From Hymenobacter swuensis DY53 (GTDB taxonomy: Bacteria > Bacteroidota > Bacteroidia > Cytophagales > Hymenobacteraceae), in contig NZ_CP007145.1 in the NCBI RefSeq assembly GCF_000576555.1, positions 558,001-622,000 on the forward strand: a stretch of DNA of 64,000 bases, given 5' to 3'. Positions 25,486 to 33,605 of the stretch are shown piece by piece. Position 1 is the stretch's first letter. Each line of letters starts with the position of its first letter. The position numbers were made by a program, and so were the translations under genes. Under the pieces are notes generated by a model. That model had not been told where the DNA came from, ran no database searches, and saw only the letters and a program-made list of their open reading frames with translations.

Positions 25486-28400
25486 ATGTGGTACCGCTCT
25501 TTTCTCTGCCTGTTACTACTGCTGAGCTACAGCAGCGTGCTGCGGGCACAGCCGACGGCCGTGTTTCAGCCACTCACCCCAGCTGAGGGCTTAGCCCCGG
25601 GCAGTGTGTTTGCCGTAGCCCAGGACCGACGGGGGTTCGTGTGGCTGGGGACTCAGGATGGCCTCGTGCGCTACGACGGCGGTAACACCCGCATCTTTCG
25701 CCACGACCCGCAGCGGCCCGGCAGCCTCAGCAGCAATTACATTCTGGCACTTACGGAAGACCAGGCCGGTAACCTGTGGATTGGTACCGGGGGCGGCGGG
25801 GTGTGCCGGTATTCGCCGCTCAATGGGCGGTTTCAGATATTTCAGAAGACAGCCCCCGATACTACCGGCCTTACCGATGGATTTGTGCGGGCTGTGCTGG
25901 CGGACCGGCAGGGGAGGGTATGGGTGGGTACCGAAGAGGGACTGCACCGCTGGAATACCCGTCTGCGTCGTTTTCAGCATTACCGAGTCGGGAGCGGGCG
26001 GGGAGTGCGCGGTAATTCCATCCGCGCCCTGACCCAGACCACCGATGGCCGGCTGTGGGTAGGTACCGGCAACGGGCAGCTGGCCTGGCTGGATACCTCG
26101 CGGCAGGAACTAATGCCTGTGCCCGGGTTTCGAGCCGGTAGTCCGGTGTCTGCCCTGGCGGCTGCTCCCAATGGCACGCTGTGGGTAGGTACGGAGGCGC
26201 ATGGCCTGTACCGGCTGGATGCTACCGCGTCGGGTGGGGCAGCCGTTGCCTATCAGGCCAGAGAGTTAGCTTCCAACAGCATCCGGGCTTTGTGCTTCAC
26301 GGCGGAGAACCAGCTGTGGATTGGCACCGCGGCCGGCCTGAGCGCGCTGGACCCCGCCACCGGCCGATTTGCTACCTACCGCCACGAAACTTCCCAGCCT
26401 TGGAGCCTGCCTTCCGATGCCGTGCAAAGCATCTTTCAGGATAAAACGGGCCTGCTGTGGATTGCTACCGATAAAGGCGTAGTCCGGTTTGAGGGCCGGC
26501 CTTCGGCTTTCCGCATGCTGCCGCTACCCGCCCCGCCCAGCGGCGTGTGGGCCGTGCTGGAAGCACCCGATGGCGCGGTATGGGCGGGTACGGAAACACA
26601 GGGCTTGGTGCGGTTTGGGCCTGCCGTCGGGCAGCAGCAACAGTTCCGGAACCAGCCGCTGCTACCCGGCAGCCTGAGTCAGGATTACGTGCGTGCCCTG
26701 TGCCTTGACCGAACCGGCCGCTTGTGGGTGGGTACCCAGAATCAGGGTCTGGATTGCCTGGAGCCCGGAGCCGGCCGGTTTCGCCATTTTCGGCATCAGG
26801 CCCGGAACCCGGCTTCCCTCGGCGACGATTTTGTGCGGGCGCTGTACGAAGACTCCCGGGGTCGGATCTGGGTGGGTACGGAAGGCGGCCTGAGTCAGTA
26901 CACGCCCGCCACCGGCCGGTTCCGGACGTTCCGGCACGACCCGGGCAACGCGGCCAGCCTCAGTAACAACTTTGTGCGGGTAATGCTCCAGGACCGGCGG
27001 CGCGACGTGCTGTGGGTGGGAACGGGCGGGGGAGGCCTCAACTGCCTCGATCTGCGCACCGGCCGCTTCCGCAGCTACCGGGCAGATGCCCGTGACGCCC
27101 GCAGCCTCAGCAGCAACTTTGTCCGCTCCCTGCTGCAGGACCAGGCCGGTACGCTCTGGATTGGCACGGAAGGCGGCGGGCTCTGCCGGCTGGATGAGGC
27201 CGCCACGGGCCGCTTCACTACCTACCGGGAGCCGCAGGGCCTCCCCAATGACGTAGTATATGGCCTGTTGCAGGACACGCAGGGCTACCTCTGGCTCTCT
27301 ACCAACAAAGGCCTAGCCCGCTTCCAGCCCCGCACGCACGCGGTTATTACCTTCAATCAGCACGACGGCCTGGGGCAGGATGAGTACAATGCCGGCGCGG
27401 CTTTTCAAGGGCGTAGCGGGCAGCTGTATTTTGGCGGGGTAAACGGGCTGGTGGTTTTTCGGCCGGCTGGTATTCGGTCCAATACCCAGGTGCCACCCGT
27501 GGTCCTGACGGGCCTGCGCCGCCTTAACCAGCCGCTGGAACTGCCCGATACCACCATCACCGAGCGACGCACACTGCGCCTTACGCCTCAGGATTACGTG
27601 TTTACCCTGGAATTCGCAGCCCTCAATTACCGGCAACCCGAGAAAAACCGGTATGCCTACCTGCTCGAAGGCTTCGACCCCGACTGGATACCGGCGGGTA
27701 CGCGCCGGGAGGCAACCTATTCCAACCTCGACCCCGGTACGTATACTTTCCGGGTGCGCGCTACCAACAATGATGGCGTCTGGAACCCCGTGGGGGCCGC
27801 GTTGCGCATCATTGTGAATCCGCCCTGGTACCGCACCTGGTGGTTCCGGGTCGGGTTGAGCTGGGTGCTGTTTGCGGTACTATTCCTGCTTTACCGGCTG
27901 CGGGTACGGCAGTTGCTGGCCCTCGAACAGGTGCGCCACGGCATTGCCCGCGACCTGCACGACGACATGGGTTCCACGCTCAGCAGTATCTCCATTCTCA
28001 GCCAGGTCGCCTGCCACCACCAGCGCCAGAACCGCCCGGAACAGGCAGCTGCCGTGCTGGAGCAAATCGGGGAATCCTCGCGCCGCATGCTGGATGCCAT
28101 GGACGACATCGTATGGGCCATTAACCCCGCCCACGACGGCCTCGACGACGTAACAGCCCGCATGCGCCGGCTGGCTTCCGAAGTGCTGGAGTCGGCGGGC
28201 ATTGAGTTTACCTTTCGGGCCGATGCCGCCCTGCAAAGTCTGCGCTTCGATATGCGGGCGCGTCGGGAGTTTTTTCTGCTGTTCAAGGAAGCCATCAACA
28301 ATCTGGCGAAATATGCCCAGTGCCGGCACGCGGCCATTACGCTGGAATACCGCCAGGGCCAGCTGCTGCTCACGGTGCAGGATGATGGGATAGGCTTCGA

Positions 28401-28539
28401 CCAGCAGGCCCCGGCCCAGGGCGGGGGTAACGGCCTCACCAATATGCGCGCCCGCGCCGCTGCCCTGCACGGTGAGCTGACTATTAAAACCGCCCCCGGC
28501 CAGGGTACAACGCTACACCTAAGCGTCCCCATGCCCTAA
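25486..28539 (+). CDS. Propeller-type sensor histidine kinase
   Basis: A 1017-residue membrane sensor kinase of the type often called two-component regulator propeller protein. After a signal peptide (1-22) there are 14 propeller blades with the LWIGT/VWVGT G-x-x-G-L motif (about 30-640), consistent with two seven-bladed domains in the periplasm; a Y_Y_Y domain (about 690-755); one TM segment (about 785-805); a HisKA_3 box with H825 in RDLHDDMGS; and a HATPase with DDGIGFD and GNGLTNMRAR. It lacks the fused regulator domain of classical hybrid systems. The partner regulator begins 91 bases downstream. The ligand is unknown. Confidence 0.92.
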   Translation: MWYRSFLCLLLLLSYSSVLRAQPTAVFQPLTPAEGLAPGSVFAVAQDRRGFVWLGTQDGLVRYDGGNTRIFRHDPQRPGSLSSNYILALTEDQAGNLWIGTGGGGVCRYSPLNGRFQIFQKTAPDTTGLTDGFVRAVLADRQGRVWVGTEEGLHRWNTRLRRFQHYRVGSGRGVRGNSIRALTQTTDGRLWVGTGNGQLAWLDTSRQELMPVPGFRAGSPVSALAAAPNGTLWVGTEAHGLYRLDATASGGAAVAYQARELASNSIRALCFTAENQLWIGTAAGLSALDPATGRFATYRHETSQPWSLPSDAVQSIFQDKTGLLWIATDKGVVRFEGRPSAFRMLPLPAPPSGVWAVLEAPDGAVWAGTETQGLVRFGPAVGQQQQFRNQPLLPGSLSQDYVRALCLDRTGRLWVGTQNQGLDCLEPGAGRFRHFRHQARNPASLGDDFVRALYEDSRGRIWVGTEGGLSQYTPATGRFRTFRHDPGNAASLSNNFVRVMLQDRRRDVLWVGTGGGGLNCLDLRTGRFRSYRADARDARSLSSNFVRSLLQDQAGTLWIGTEGGGLCRLDEAATGRFTTYREPQGLPNDVVYGLLQDTQGYLWLSTNKGLARFQPRTHAVITFNQHDGLGQDEYNAGAAFQGRSGQLYFGGVNGLVVFRPAGIRSNTQVPPVVLTGLRRLNQPLELPDTTITERRTLRLTPQDYVFTLEFAALNYRQPEKNRYAYLLEGFDPDWIPAGTRREATYSNLDPGTYTFRVRATNNDGVWNPVGAALRIIVNPPWYRTWWFRVGLSWVLFAVLFLLYRLRVRQLLALEQVRHGIARDLHDDMGSTLSSISILSQVACHHQRQNRPEQAAAVLEQIGESSRRMLDAMDDIVWAINPAHDGLDDVTARMRRLASEVLESAGIEFTFRADAALQSLRFDMRARREFFLLFKEAINNLAKYAQCRHAAITLEYRQGQLLLTVQDDGIGFDQQAPAQGGGNGLTNMRARAAALHGELTIKTAPGQGTTLHLSVPMP

Positions 28540-28630
28540 CAGATTCATCTCACCTCACATCATTATGCAGTAGCGGTGAGGTGAGCAGGTGCGTATCTTG
28601 GCTGAGTTCCCCTCCTGTTTGCGTTGTTGT

Positions 28631-29281
28631 ATGGAAGCCGCTACCCGCGTTCTGATTTATGAAGATAACCCCGACCTGCGCGCCAGTCTGAGCCAGCTGC
28701 TTAGTAGTGCGCCTGCGCTGGAGCTGGCCGCTGCCGTGGGCAACTGCACCCGCGCCGAGGAGGACGTGGCCCGCTTCCGGCCCGACGTGGTATTGATGGA
28801 TATCGACATGCCCGGCTGTACCGGCATTGATGGCCTGCGCCGCATTAAAGCCATTGCCCCGCAGGTTCAGGTGGTCATGCTGACTGTTTTTGAGGAAAAC
28901 GACCGGGTATTTGAGGCGGTGTGCGCCGGGGCCGATGGGTATCTGCTCAAAAAGACACCGCCCGGTAAAATTCTGGAAGCCATTGGCGAAGTACGCGCCG
29001 GCGGTGCCCCCATGACGCCCGCCATTGCCCGGCAGGTGCTGCGCTTGTTTCCGCGCCCGGTGCCGCGCCAGCAGGCCGACGAAGCCAATGGCACGTTGAG
29101 TGCCCGCGAACAGGAGATTCTGCGGCTGCTGGTGGAAGGCTATAGCTACAAGATGATTGCCGCCGACCGGGGCATCAGTATTGATACCGTGCGTTCCCAC
29201 ATCAAAAAAATATATGAGAAGCTGCATGTGCGCTCCATGACGGAAGCTGTCAGTAAGGCCCTGCGCCAGGGCCTGACGTAG
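28631..29281 (+). CDS. NarL/FixJ-family response regulator
   Basis: A 216-residue regulator. The receiver domain has acidic pocket residues E11/D12, the phosphoacceptor D57 (VVLMDIDMPG) and the conserved lysine in YLLKKTPP. A linker follows, then a LuxR-type HTH (about 150-210, LSAREQEILRLLVEGYSYKMIA and VRSHIKKIYEKL). It is the natural partner of the HisKA_3 kinase upstream. ATG 28631 starts the receiver domain; 14 extra codons upstream show no homology. The regulated genes are not evident. Confidence 0.92.
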   Translation: MEAATRVLIYEDNPDLRASLSQLLSSAPALELAAAVGNCTRAEEDVARFRPDVVLMDIDMPGCTGIDGLRRIKAIAPQVQVVMLTVFEENDRVFEAVCAGADGYLLKKTPPGKILEAIGEVRAGGAPMTPAIARQVLRLFPRPVPRQQADEANGTLSAREQEILRLLVEGYSYKMIAADRGISIDTVRSHIKKIYEKLHVRSMTEAVSKALRQGLT

Positions 29282-29482
29282 CCGTTAGCTGAGGGCTGAA
29301 ACGTTGCGGGCCTGTTGAGGAAGGCCTTCTGGCTCAGCCTGCAGCCACCCGATTCACATGATTATGCTATTGACCTGGGTAAGTGAATTGTGCAACTTTC
29401 TGAGACCCAACGGCTCCGGCGAAGCTGCTCCTGGCGGCGGGTATCCGGGGCCGGCCGGGCATCTCCCTCACACCTACTCATT

Positions 29483-29557
29483 ATGCGCAAACCACGTCGT
29501 GAACTGCTGATTACCCTGCTGGGATTGTGGCTTACCAACCGCCCTGCGCTGGCCTGA
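29483..29557 (+). CDS. Possible 24-residue signal-peptide-like ORF
   Basis: ATG at 29483, TGA at 29555-29557. The peptide begins with a basic MRKPRR, then a hydrophobic LLITLLGLWLT and ends NRPALA. This is the shape of a Sec signal peptide ending with an A-x-A cleavage motif, but there is no mature part. The strong terminator 52 bases further on suggests that a transcript really ends here. It could be a remnant of an exported gene, a small secreted peptide precursor or chance. Confidence 0.3.
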   Translation: MRKPRRELLITLLGLWLTNRPALA

Positions 29558-29608
29558 CCACCACGCCGTCTGCTGTGGCCCTTGGCCTTTTGCGGCTGAT
29601 CTGCTTCT

Positions 29609-29655
29609 GCCCGTTTCCGCTGGTACCTGTTACCAGCAGAAACGGGCGCTTTTTT
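29609..29655 (+). terminator. Strong rho-independent terminator
   Basis: Stem GCCCGTTTC-GCTGGTA with matching TACCAGC-GAAACGGGC (one bulge on each side), followed by GCTTTTTTG. It ends a transcript from the left, either the two-component operon or a small gene. Confidence 0.88.
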
Positions 29656-29747
29656 GCCGGTTAGCTGCCAGAATAAGCAGCTGAAGCACTAGTTGTGCCC
29701 GAAACGTCTATCTTACCTTATTCGCTCCGCCTTATTTCTCTGCTGTT

Positions 29748-30536
29748 ATGCGCCTGCTCCGCGACCTGAAGCTCGACGAAGTGTTTGTGCTCGACATCGA
29801 AACGGTGCCCTGCGTAGGCAACCACGATGACCTGCACGAGATGCTCAAGGAACTGTGGGAACACAAGTGCCACGCCCTACGCCGCGAAAAAGGCTGGATT
29901 TCCCACCACGACCACATTGCCCCGCTGCCTGATACACTGCACGCCGCCACGCTATTCGAGCAGGCCGGCATTTACGCCGAGTTTGGCCGCGTCGTGTGCA
30001 TTTCCTTGGGCCGCTTCCGCACGGCGGCCGACGGTAGCGTGAGCTTCAGCGTAAAATCCTTTTATGGTCATGATGAGCGGGAACTGTTACGGGAGTTCAG
30101 TGCCATCATCAGCCAGCGGCCCCAGTTCCGGTTGTGCGGCCACAATGCCAAGGAATTCGATTTACCCTACCTCTCGCGCCGCATCCTCATCAACGGGCTG
30201 GAATTGCCCCCGCACCTGGATACGGCTGGCAAGAAGCCCTGGGAAGTCACGCACCTTGATACCATGGAACTCTGGAAATTTGGTGACCGGAAATCCTTCA
30301 CTTCCCTGAGCCTGCTGGCTGCTATGTTCGGAATTCCCACGCCCAAAGACGACATTCAGGGCAAGGACGTAGCGCGGGTGTACTACGAGGAAAAGGACCT
30401 GCCCCGTATCGCCCGCTACTGCCAGAAGGATATCATCACCACGGCCCGCCTGCTCCAGAAATTCCGGGGTGAAGAGCCGTTTGCCGACGATGCCGTCGTG
30501 TACGCCAACGAAGAAACCGTCCTGCGGCGGGCTTGA
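29748..30536 (+). CDS. DEDDy-type 3'-5' exonuclease (PolB-like)
   Basis: A 262-residue RNase H-fold exonuclease. The catalytic set is D16/E18 (VLDIETV), D138 (HNAKEFDLP), and Y224/D228 (YCQKD), i.e. the DEDDy variant. It resembles the predicted PolB-like exonucleases found as stand-alone proteins in Bacteroidetes. Whether it acts in DNA repair or RNA processing is not known. A TATCTTAC at about 29709 may be its -7 element. Confidence 0.85.
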   Translation: MRLLRDLKLDEVFVLDIETVPCVGNHDDLHEMLKELWEHKCHALRREKGWISHHDHIAPLPDTLHAATLFEQAGIYAEFGRVVCISLGRFRTAADGSVSFSVKSFYGHDERELLREFSAIISQRPQFRLCGHNAKEFDLPYLSRRILINGLELPPHLDTAGKKPWEVTHLDTMELWKFGDRKSFTSLSLLAAMFGIPTPKDDIQGKDVARVYYEEKDLPRIARYCQKDIITTARLLQKFRGEEPFADDAVVYANEETVLRRA

Positions 30537-30594
30537 GATACATTTTGGCTGAGAGAGTGTATTAAGTAGGTTTTTAGTGGCTTCCTTTCAGATG

Positions 30595-30628
30595 AAAAAA
30601 GCCTGTTCCATCGGAGCAGGCTTTTTTT
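30595..30628. terminator. Terminator after the exonuclease gene
   Basis: Stem AAAAAAGCCTGTTCC / GGAGCAGGCTTTTTT with one G-U pair and a three-base loop, then a T run. Confidence 0.88.
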
Positions 30629-30684
30629 ATAGTATATATGGTAATTATTTAAATAAAAAATGTAGTTTTATTTATGTTGGTACG

Positions 30685-30693
30685 AAAGGGAGG
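30685..30693 (+). promoter_or_regulatory. Strong Shine-Dalgarno in front of the DUF937-OmpA gene
   Basis: AAAGGGAGG lies eight bases before ATG 30701. Few other genes in this window have such a sequence, in line with the usual weak use of Shine-Dalgarno pairing in Bacteroidetes. The preceding 60 bases are strongly AT-rich. Confidence 0.7.
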
Positions 30694-30700
30694 ATCTACC

Positions 30701-32011
30701 ATGGAGCAGTCACTAGCAACCGTCACCCAGTTCTCTTTCAGCACTACGATGCTGGAGCAGCTGGCACACGAAACCCAGGAAAGTGCGGCAAGCCTGCGCA
30801 CAGCCCTCAAACGAGCGGTACCAGTAGTAGTACAGGCCCTGGCCGGCCGCGTGAGTGGCCCCGATGGCCCGGAAGCCATCTGGAAACTCAGTCGCGAAGC
30901 CTACGGAGCCAACGTGCTGGAGCCAATGGCCGCCGCCAACCACGTAAGCTGGGTAAAGCGCGGAGAATCATTGATGCGCGGATTATTGGGTGAAACGTAT
31001 CATTTTACGGTACTACGAGTAGCTACGGCCGCTAGCCTCGGACAACCAGCTGCCGAGCGGGTACTGGTTGCGGCAGCCGTGGCTACGTTAGGTGTAATAG
31101 GCGAACATAGCCAGGAGCAGAGCCTGACTCCAGCCACGCTGGCCGAATGGCTGACGCGCGAAGGCAGCACGCTGCACGAGTCCATGCTAGCCGATACAGG
31201 CAGCAACTCCAGCATTGCCACCGTGGACCGCACAAGTACGCCGCCATTTACTGAGCCGGCTACTACCGGGGCTTGTGCTGCTGTGGGTGGCGGGCAGACG
31301 TACACGCCAGCGGCGGCACTGGTGGCGGCCCGGCCGGCTGTGCGCTGGCAGTGGGGAGCCTTATTGCTGGCGGCAGTAGTGCTGGGGTATATTTTTGGCA
31401 ACTGGAACAGCGGCCTGTTCGGGTCCGAAAAAGCACCAGCCGCTAGCGTGCCCGTAATTTCGGCGGAGGCTGCCAAAGCCAACAATGCCGCCACGGGTGG
31501 CCGTTACGATGCCGCCAGCGGCAACTACATCTACGACACCGGCCAACCAATTATTCTGCGCCTGGCTGACGGCACCACCCAGAAAGTAGGAGCCAACTCC
31601 ACCGAGAACCGCCTCTATACATTCTTGGCCGATCCGGGCCAGCAGGTGGACTCCATCAACCGCACCAAAGGCTGGATCAACTTCGACCGGGTGTATTTCG
31701 AGCCTGGCTCCACCACACTTACCGATGAATCGTTTATGCAGCTGCGCAACGTGGCCAGCATCCTCAAAACGTTTCCCGCCTCCGTAGTGAAGCTGGGCGG
31801 CTACACCGACAGTACCGGCAATCCGCTCAAAAACTTCCAACTCAGCGAAACGCGCGCCCAGACGGCCATGCTGGCTATTGCCGGCATGGGCATTGATATA
31901 AACCGCATCCAGGCAAAAGGCTACGGCGGCAAGTACTTCATCACGCCCAACACCACGCCCGAAGGCCGCGCCCTCAACCGCCGCATCAGCATCCGCGTGA
32001 TTAAGAAGTAG
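30701..32011 (+). CDS. DUF937 - TM - OmpA fusion protein
   Basis: A 436-residue cell-envelope protein. Residues 1-165 resemble the helical DUF937/YidB domain; one TM segment lies at 217-235; the C-terminal OmpA/MotB peptidoglycan-binding domain covers about 325-436 (GYTDSTGNPLKN at 367-378, LNRRISIRV at the end). There is no signal peptide: the N-terminal part should be cytoplasmic and the OmpA part periplasmic, tying the membrane to the cell wall. A strong Shine-Dalgarno and AT-rich upstream region suggest good expression. Function of the DUF937 part is unknown. Confidence 0.85.
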   Translation: MEQSLATVTQFSFSTTMLEQLAHETQESAASLRTALKRAVPVVVQALAGRVSGPDGPEAIWKLSREAYGANVLEPMAAANHVSWVKRGESLMRGLLGETYHFTVLRVATAASLGQPAAERVLVAAAVATLGVIGEHSQEQSLTPATLAEWLTREGSTLHESMLADTGSNSSIATVDRTSTPPFTEPATTGACAAVGGGQTYTPAAALVAARPAVRWQWGALLLAAVVLGYIFGNWNSGLFGSEKAPAASVPVISAEAAKANNAATGGRYDAASGNYIYDTGQPIILRLADGTTQKVGANSTENRLYTFLADPGQQVDSINRTKGWINFDRVYFEPGSTTLTDESFMQLRNVASILKTFPASVVKLGGYTDSTGNPLKNFQLSETRAQTAMLAIAGMGIDINRIQAKGYGGKYFITPNTTPEGRALNRRISIRVIKK

Positions 32012-32022
32012 CAGTGGTAGCA

Positions 32023-32064
32023 CCAACGAAAAAGAGCGGCTCACAGGCCGCTCTTTTTCGTTGG
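32023..32064. terminator. Perfect bidirectional terminator, OmpA-like gene and nuoN
   Basis: Two 18-base perfectly complementary arms (CCAACGAAAAAGAGCGGC on the left) around TCACAG. It ends both converging transcripts, that of the OmpA-like gene and that of nuoKLMN. Confidence 0.93.
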
Positions 32065-32082
32065 ATCAGGTGCTGAAGTGAA

Positions 32083-33495
32083 TTACAGCGCGCCGGCCAC
32101 CAGACCGGGCAGGATGCCCAGCAGTACCGTGAGGGCAGCAAGCAGCAGCAGCGCGCCGGCCTGGAAGGTAGTGACGGGCACTGCTTCGGCCGTTTCGGCG
32201 TCGGTGTCGCGCATATACATGGCAATAATGGGGCGCAGGTAGTAGTAGATGCTCACCATCGACATCACCACGGCAAACACCACGAGGCCGATGTAACCAT
32301 TCTCCACGGCGGCCGAGAATACGAAGAACTTGCCGAAGAAGCCACCCGTGAGCGGAATACCGGCCAGGCTCAGCATGGATACCGTGAGCGAGAAGGCCAG
32401 AAGCGGGTTGGTTTTCGCCAGCCCGTTCAAGCCGTTATAATCCTCGCGCTGACGGGCATCGGCCACCAGTTTCACCACCCCGAAGGCGGCCACCGTGGCT
32501 ACCGAGTAGGCCAGCGAGTAGAACAGAATACCGTTGGCGGAAGCTCCTTCCAGTTGGCCGTTGTAGGCCACTAGGGCAATCAGCAGGTAGCCGGCGTGGG
32601 AGATGCTGGAGTAGGCCAGCATGCGCTTGATGCTGGTCTGGGCCACAGCCCCCACGTTGCCGATGAGCAGCGTGAGCACGCACATAGCCGTGAGGGTAGG
32701 CAGCCAGATACCTTGGGCGTTGGCGGCCGGGAAAGCTTGCACCAGTAGCTTCAGAAAGGCAGCAAAACCAGCCGTCTTCACAATGGTGCTCATGAAGGCG
32801 GCGAAGAAGGTGGGCGTGCCTTCGTACACGTCGGGCGTCCAGAAGTGGAAAGGCGCGGCCGATACTTTAAAGCCGATACCAATCAGCATCAGCAGCATGC
32901 CAATGTAGAGCATCGGCTTCAGCGACTCGAAGCCGGGAGCCGGGTTCTGCACCGCGAAGCTGATTTCGCTCAGCACAAACGTACCGGTAGCGCCGTACAG
33001 CAGCGCCATCCCGAACAACAGGATGCCGGTGAAGAAGGCACCCATCAGGAAGTACTTGAGGGCGGCTTCGTTGGAGCGTAGGTTGCGCTTATCGGAGCCG
33101 GCCAGCACGTACATGGCCACGCTTAGGATTTCGATGCCCAGAAATAGCATCAGCAGGTGGTTGTAGCTCACCAGCATGATGGCGCCCACCAGCGAGAACA
33201 GCAGCAGCGAGTAGTACTCAGCCAGGTTGCTTTCGCCGTCGAGCACGTACTTCTGGGAGAAGGGAATCAGCACCAGCGCCGTGAGCAGCACGATGCCCGT
33301 GAAGGCCACCGAGAAGTTGTCGATGGTGAGCATGCCATTGAAGAACGACTGTGTGCTACCCCAGTCGAGGAAGTTCACCGTCAGGATACCACCCAGGATG
33401 AGCATCATCACGGGCAGCAGCAGCCGGTTGGAGCGACGGAACCCCAGGAAGAGGTTACCCAGGCCCAGAACGGAAAGTAGAATGATGGAATTCAT
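32083..33495 (-). CDS. nuoN: NADH-quinone oxidoreductase subunit N
   Basis: Complex I proton-pumping membrane subunit, 470 residues, 14 hydrophobic segments. The Mrp-antiporter-type core is recognisable (NHLLMLFLGIEILSVAMY, SISHAGYLLIA, GIPLTGGFFGKFFVF). It is the last gene of the distal unit nuoKLMN, which ends at the 32023 terminator. Confidence 0.95.
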   Translation of the reverse strand: MNSIILLSVLGLGNLFLGFRRSNRLLLPVMMLILGGILTVNFLDWGSTQSFFNGMLTIDNFSVAFTGIVLLTALVLIPFSQKYVLDGESNLAEYYSLLLFSLVGAIMLVSYNHLLMLFLGIEILSVAMYVLAGSDKRNLRSNEAALKYFLMGAFFTGILLFGMALLYGATGTFVLSEISFAVQNPAPGFESLKPMLYIGMLLMLIGIGFKVSAAPFHFWTPDVYEGTPTFFAAFMSTIVKTAGFAAFLKLLVQAFPAANAQGIWLPTLTAMCVLTLLIGNVGAVAQTSIKRMLAYSSISHAGYLLIALVAYNGQLEGASANGILFYSLAYSVATVAAFGVVKLVADARQREDYNGLNGLAKTNPLLAFSLTVSMLSLAGIPLTGGFFGKFFVFSAAVENGYIGLVVFAVVMSMVSIYYYLRPIIAMYMRDTDAETAEAVPVTTFQAGALLLLAALTVLLGILPGLVAGAL

Positions 33496-33507
33496 GTTCG
33501 TCTCAAT

Positions 33508-33601
33508 GTAGCGCGAACTTTGCAGTTCGCGCAGCTGCCGGATCGGTCGTGCGGCTAATATGCTAACGGCGCGGAGACGCGAACTACAAAGTTCGCGCTA
33601 C
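33508..33601. repeat. Hairpin between nuoM and nuoN
   Basis: 94-base element: left arm GTAGCGCGAACTTTGCAGTTCGCG, right arm CGCGAACTACAAAGTTCGCGCTAC (each given in two overlapping halves of fewer than 20 bases by the words GCGCGAACTTTG and AAAGTTCGCGC). The same GACGCGAA words occur in the urease hairpin at 58789-58895. Confidence 0.75.
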
Positions 33602-33605
33602 TGCT

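Larger units (their letters stand above)
29282..29747. other. Gap between regulator and exonuclease genes
   Basis: 466 bases holding a possible 24-residue ORF (29483-29557) and one terminator (29609-29655). The remainder shows no repeats or promoter motif I can support, apart from a weak TATCTTAC at about 29709 ahead of the exonuclease. Confidence 0.45.
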
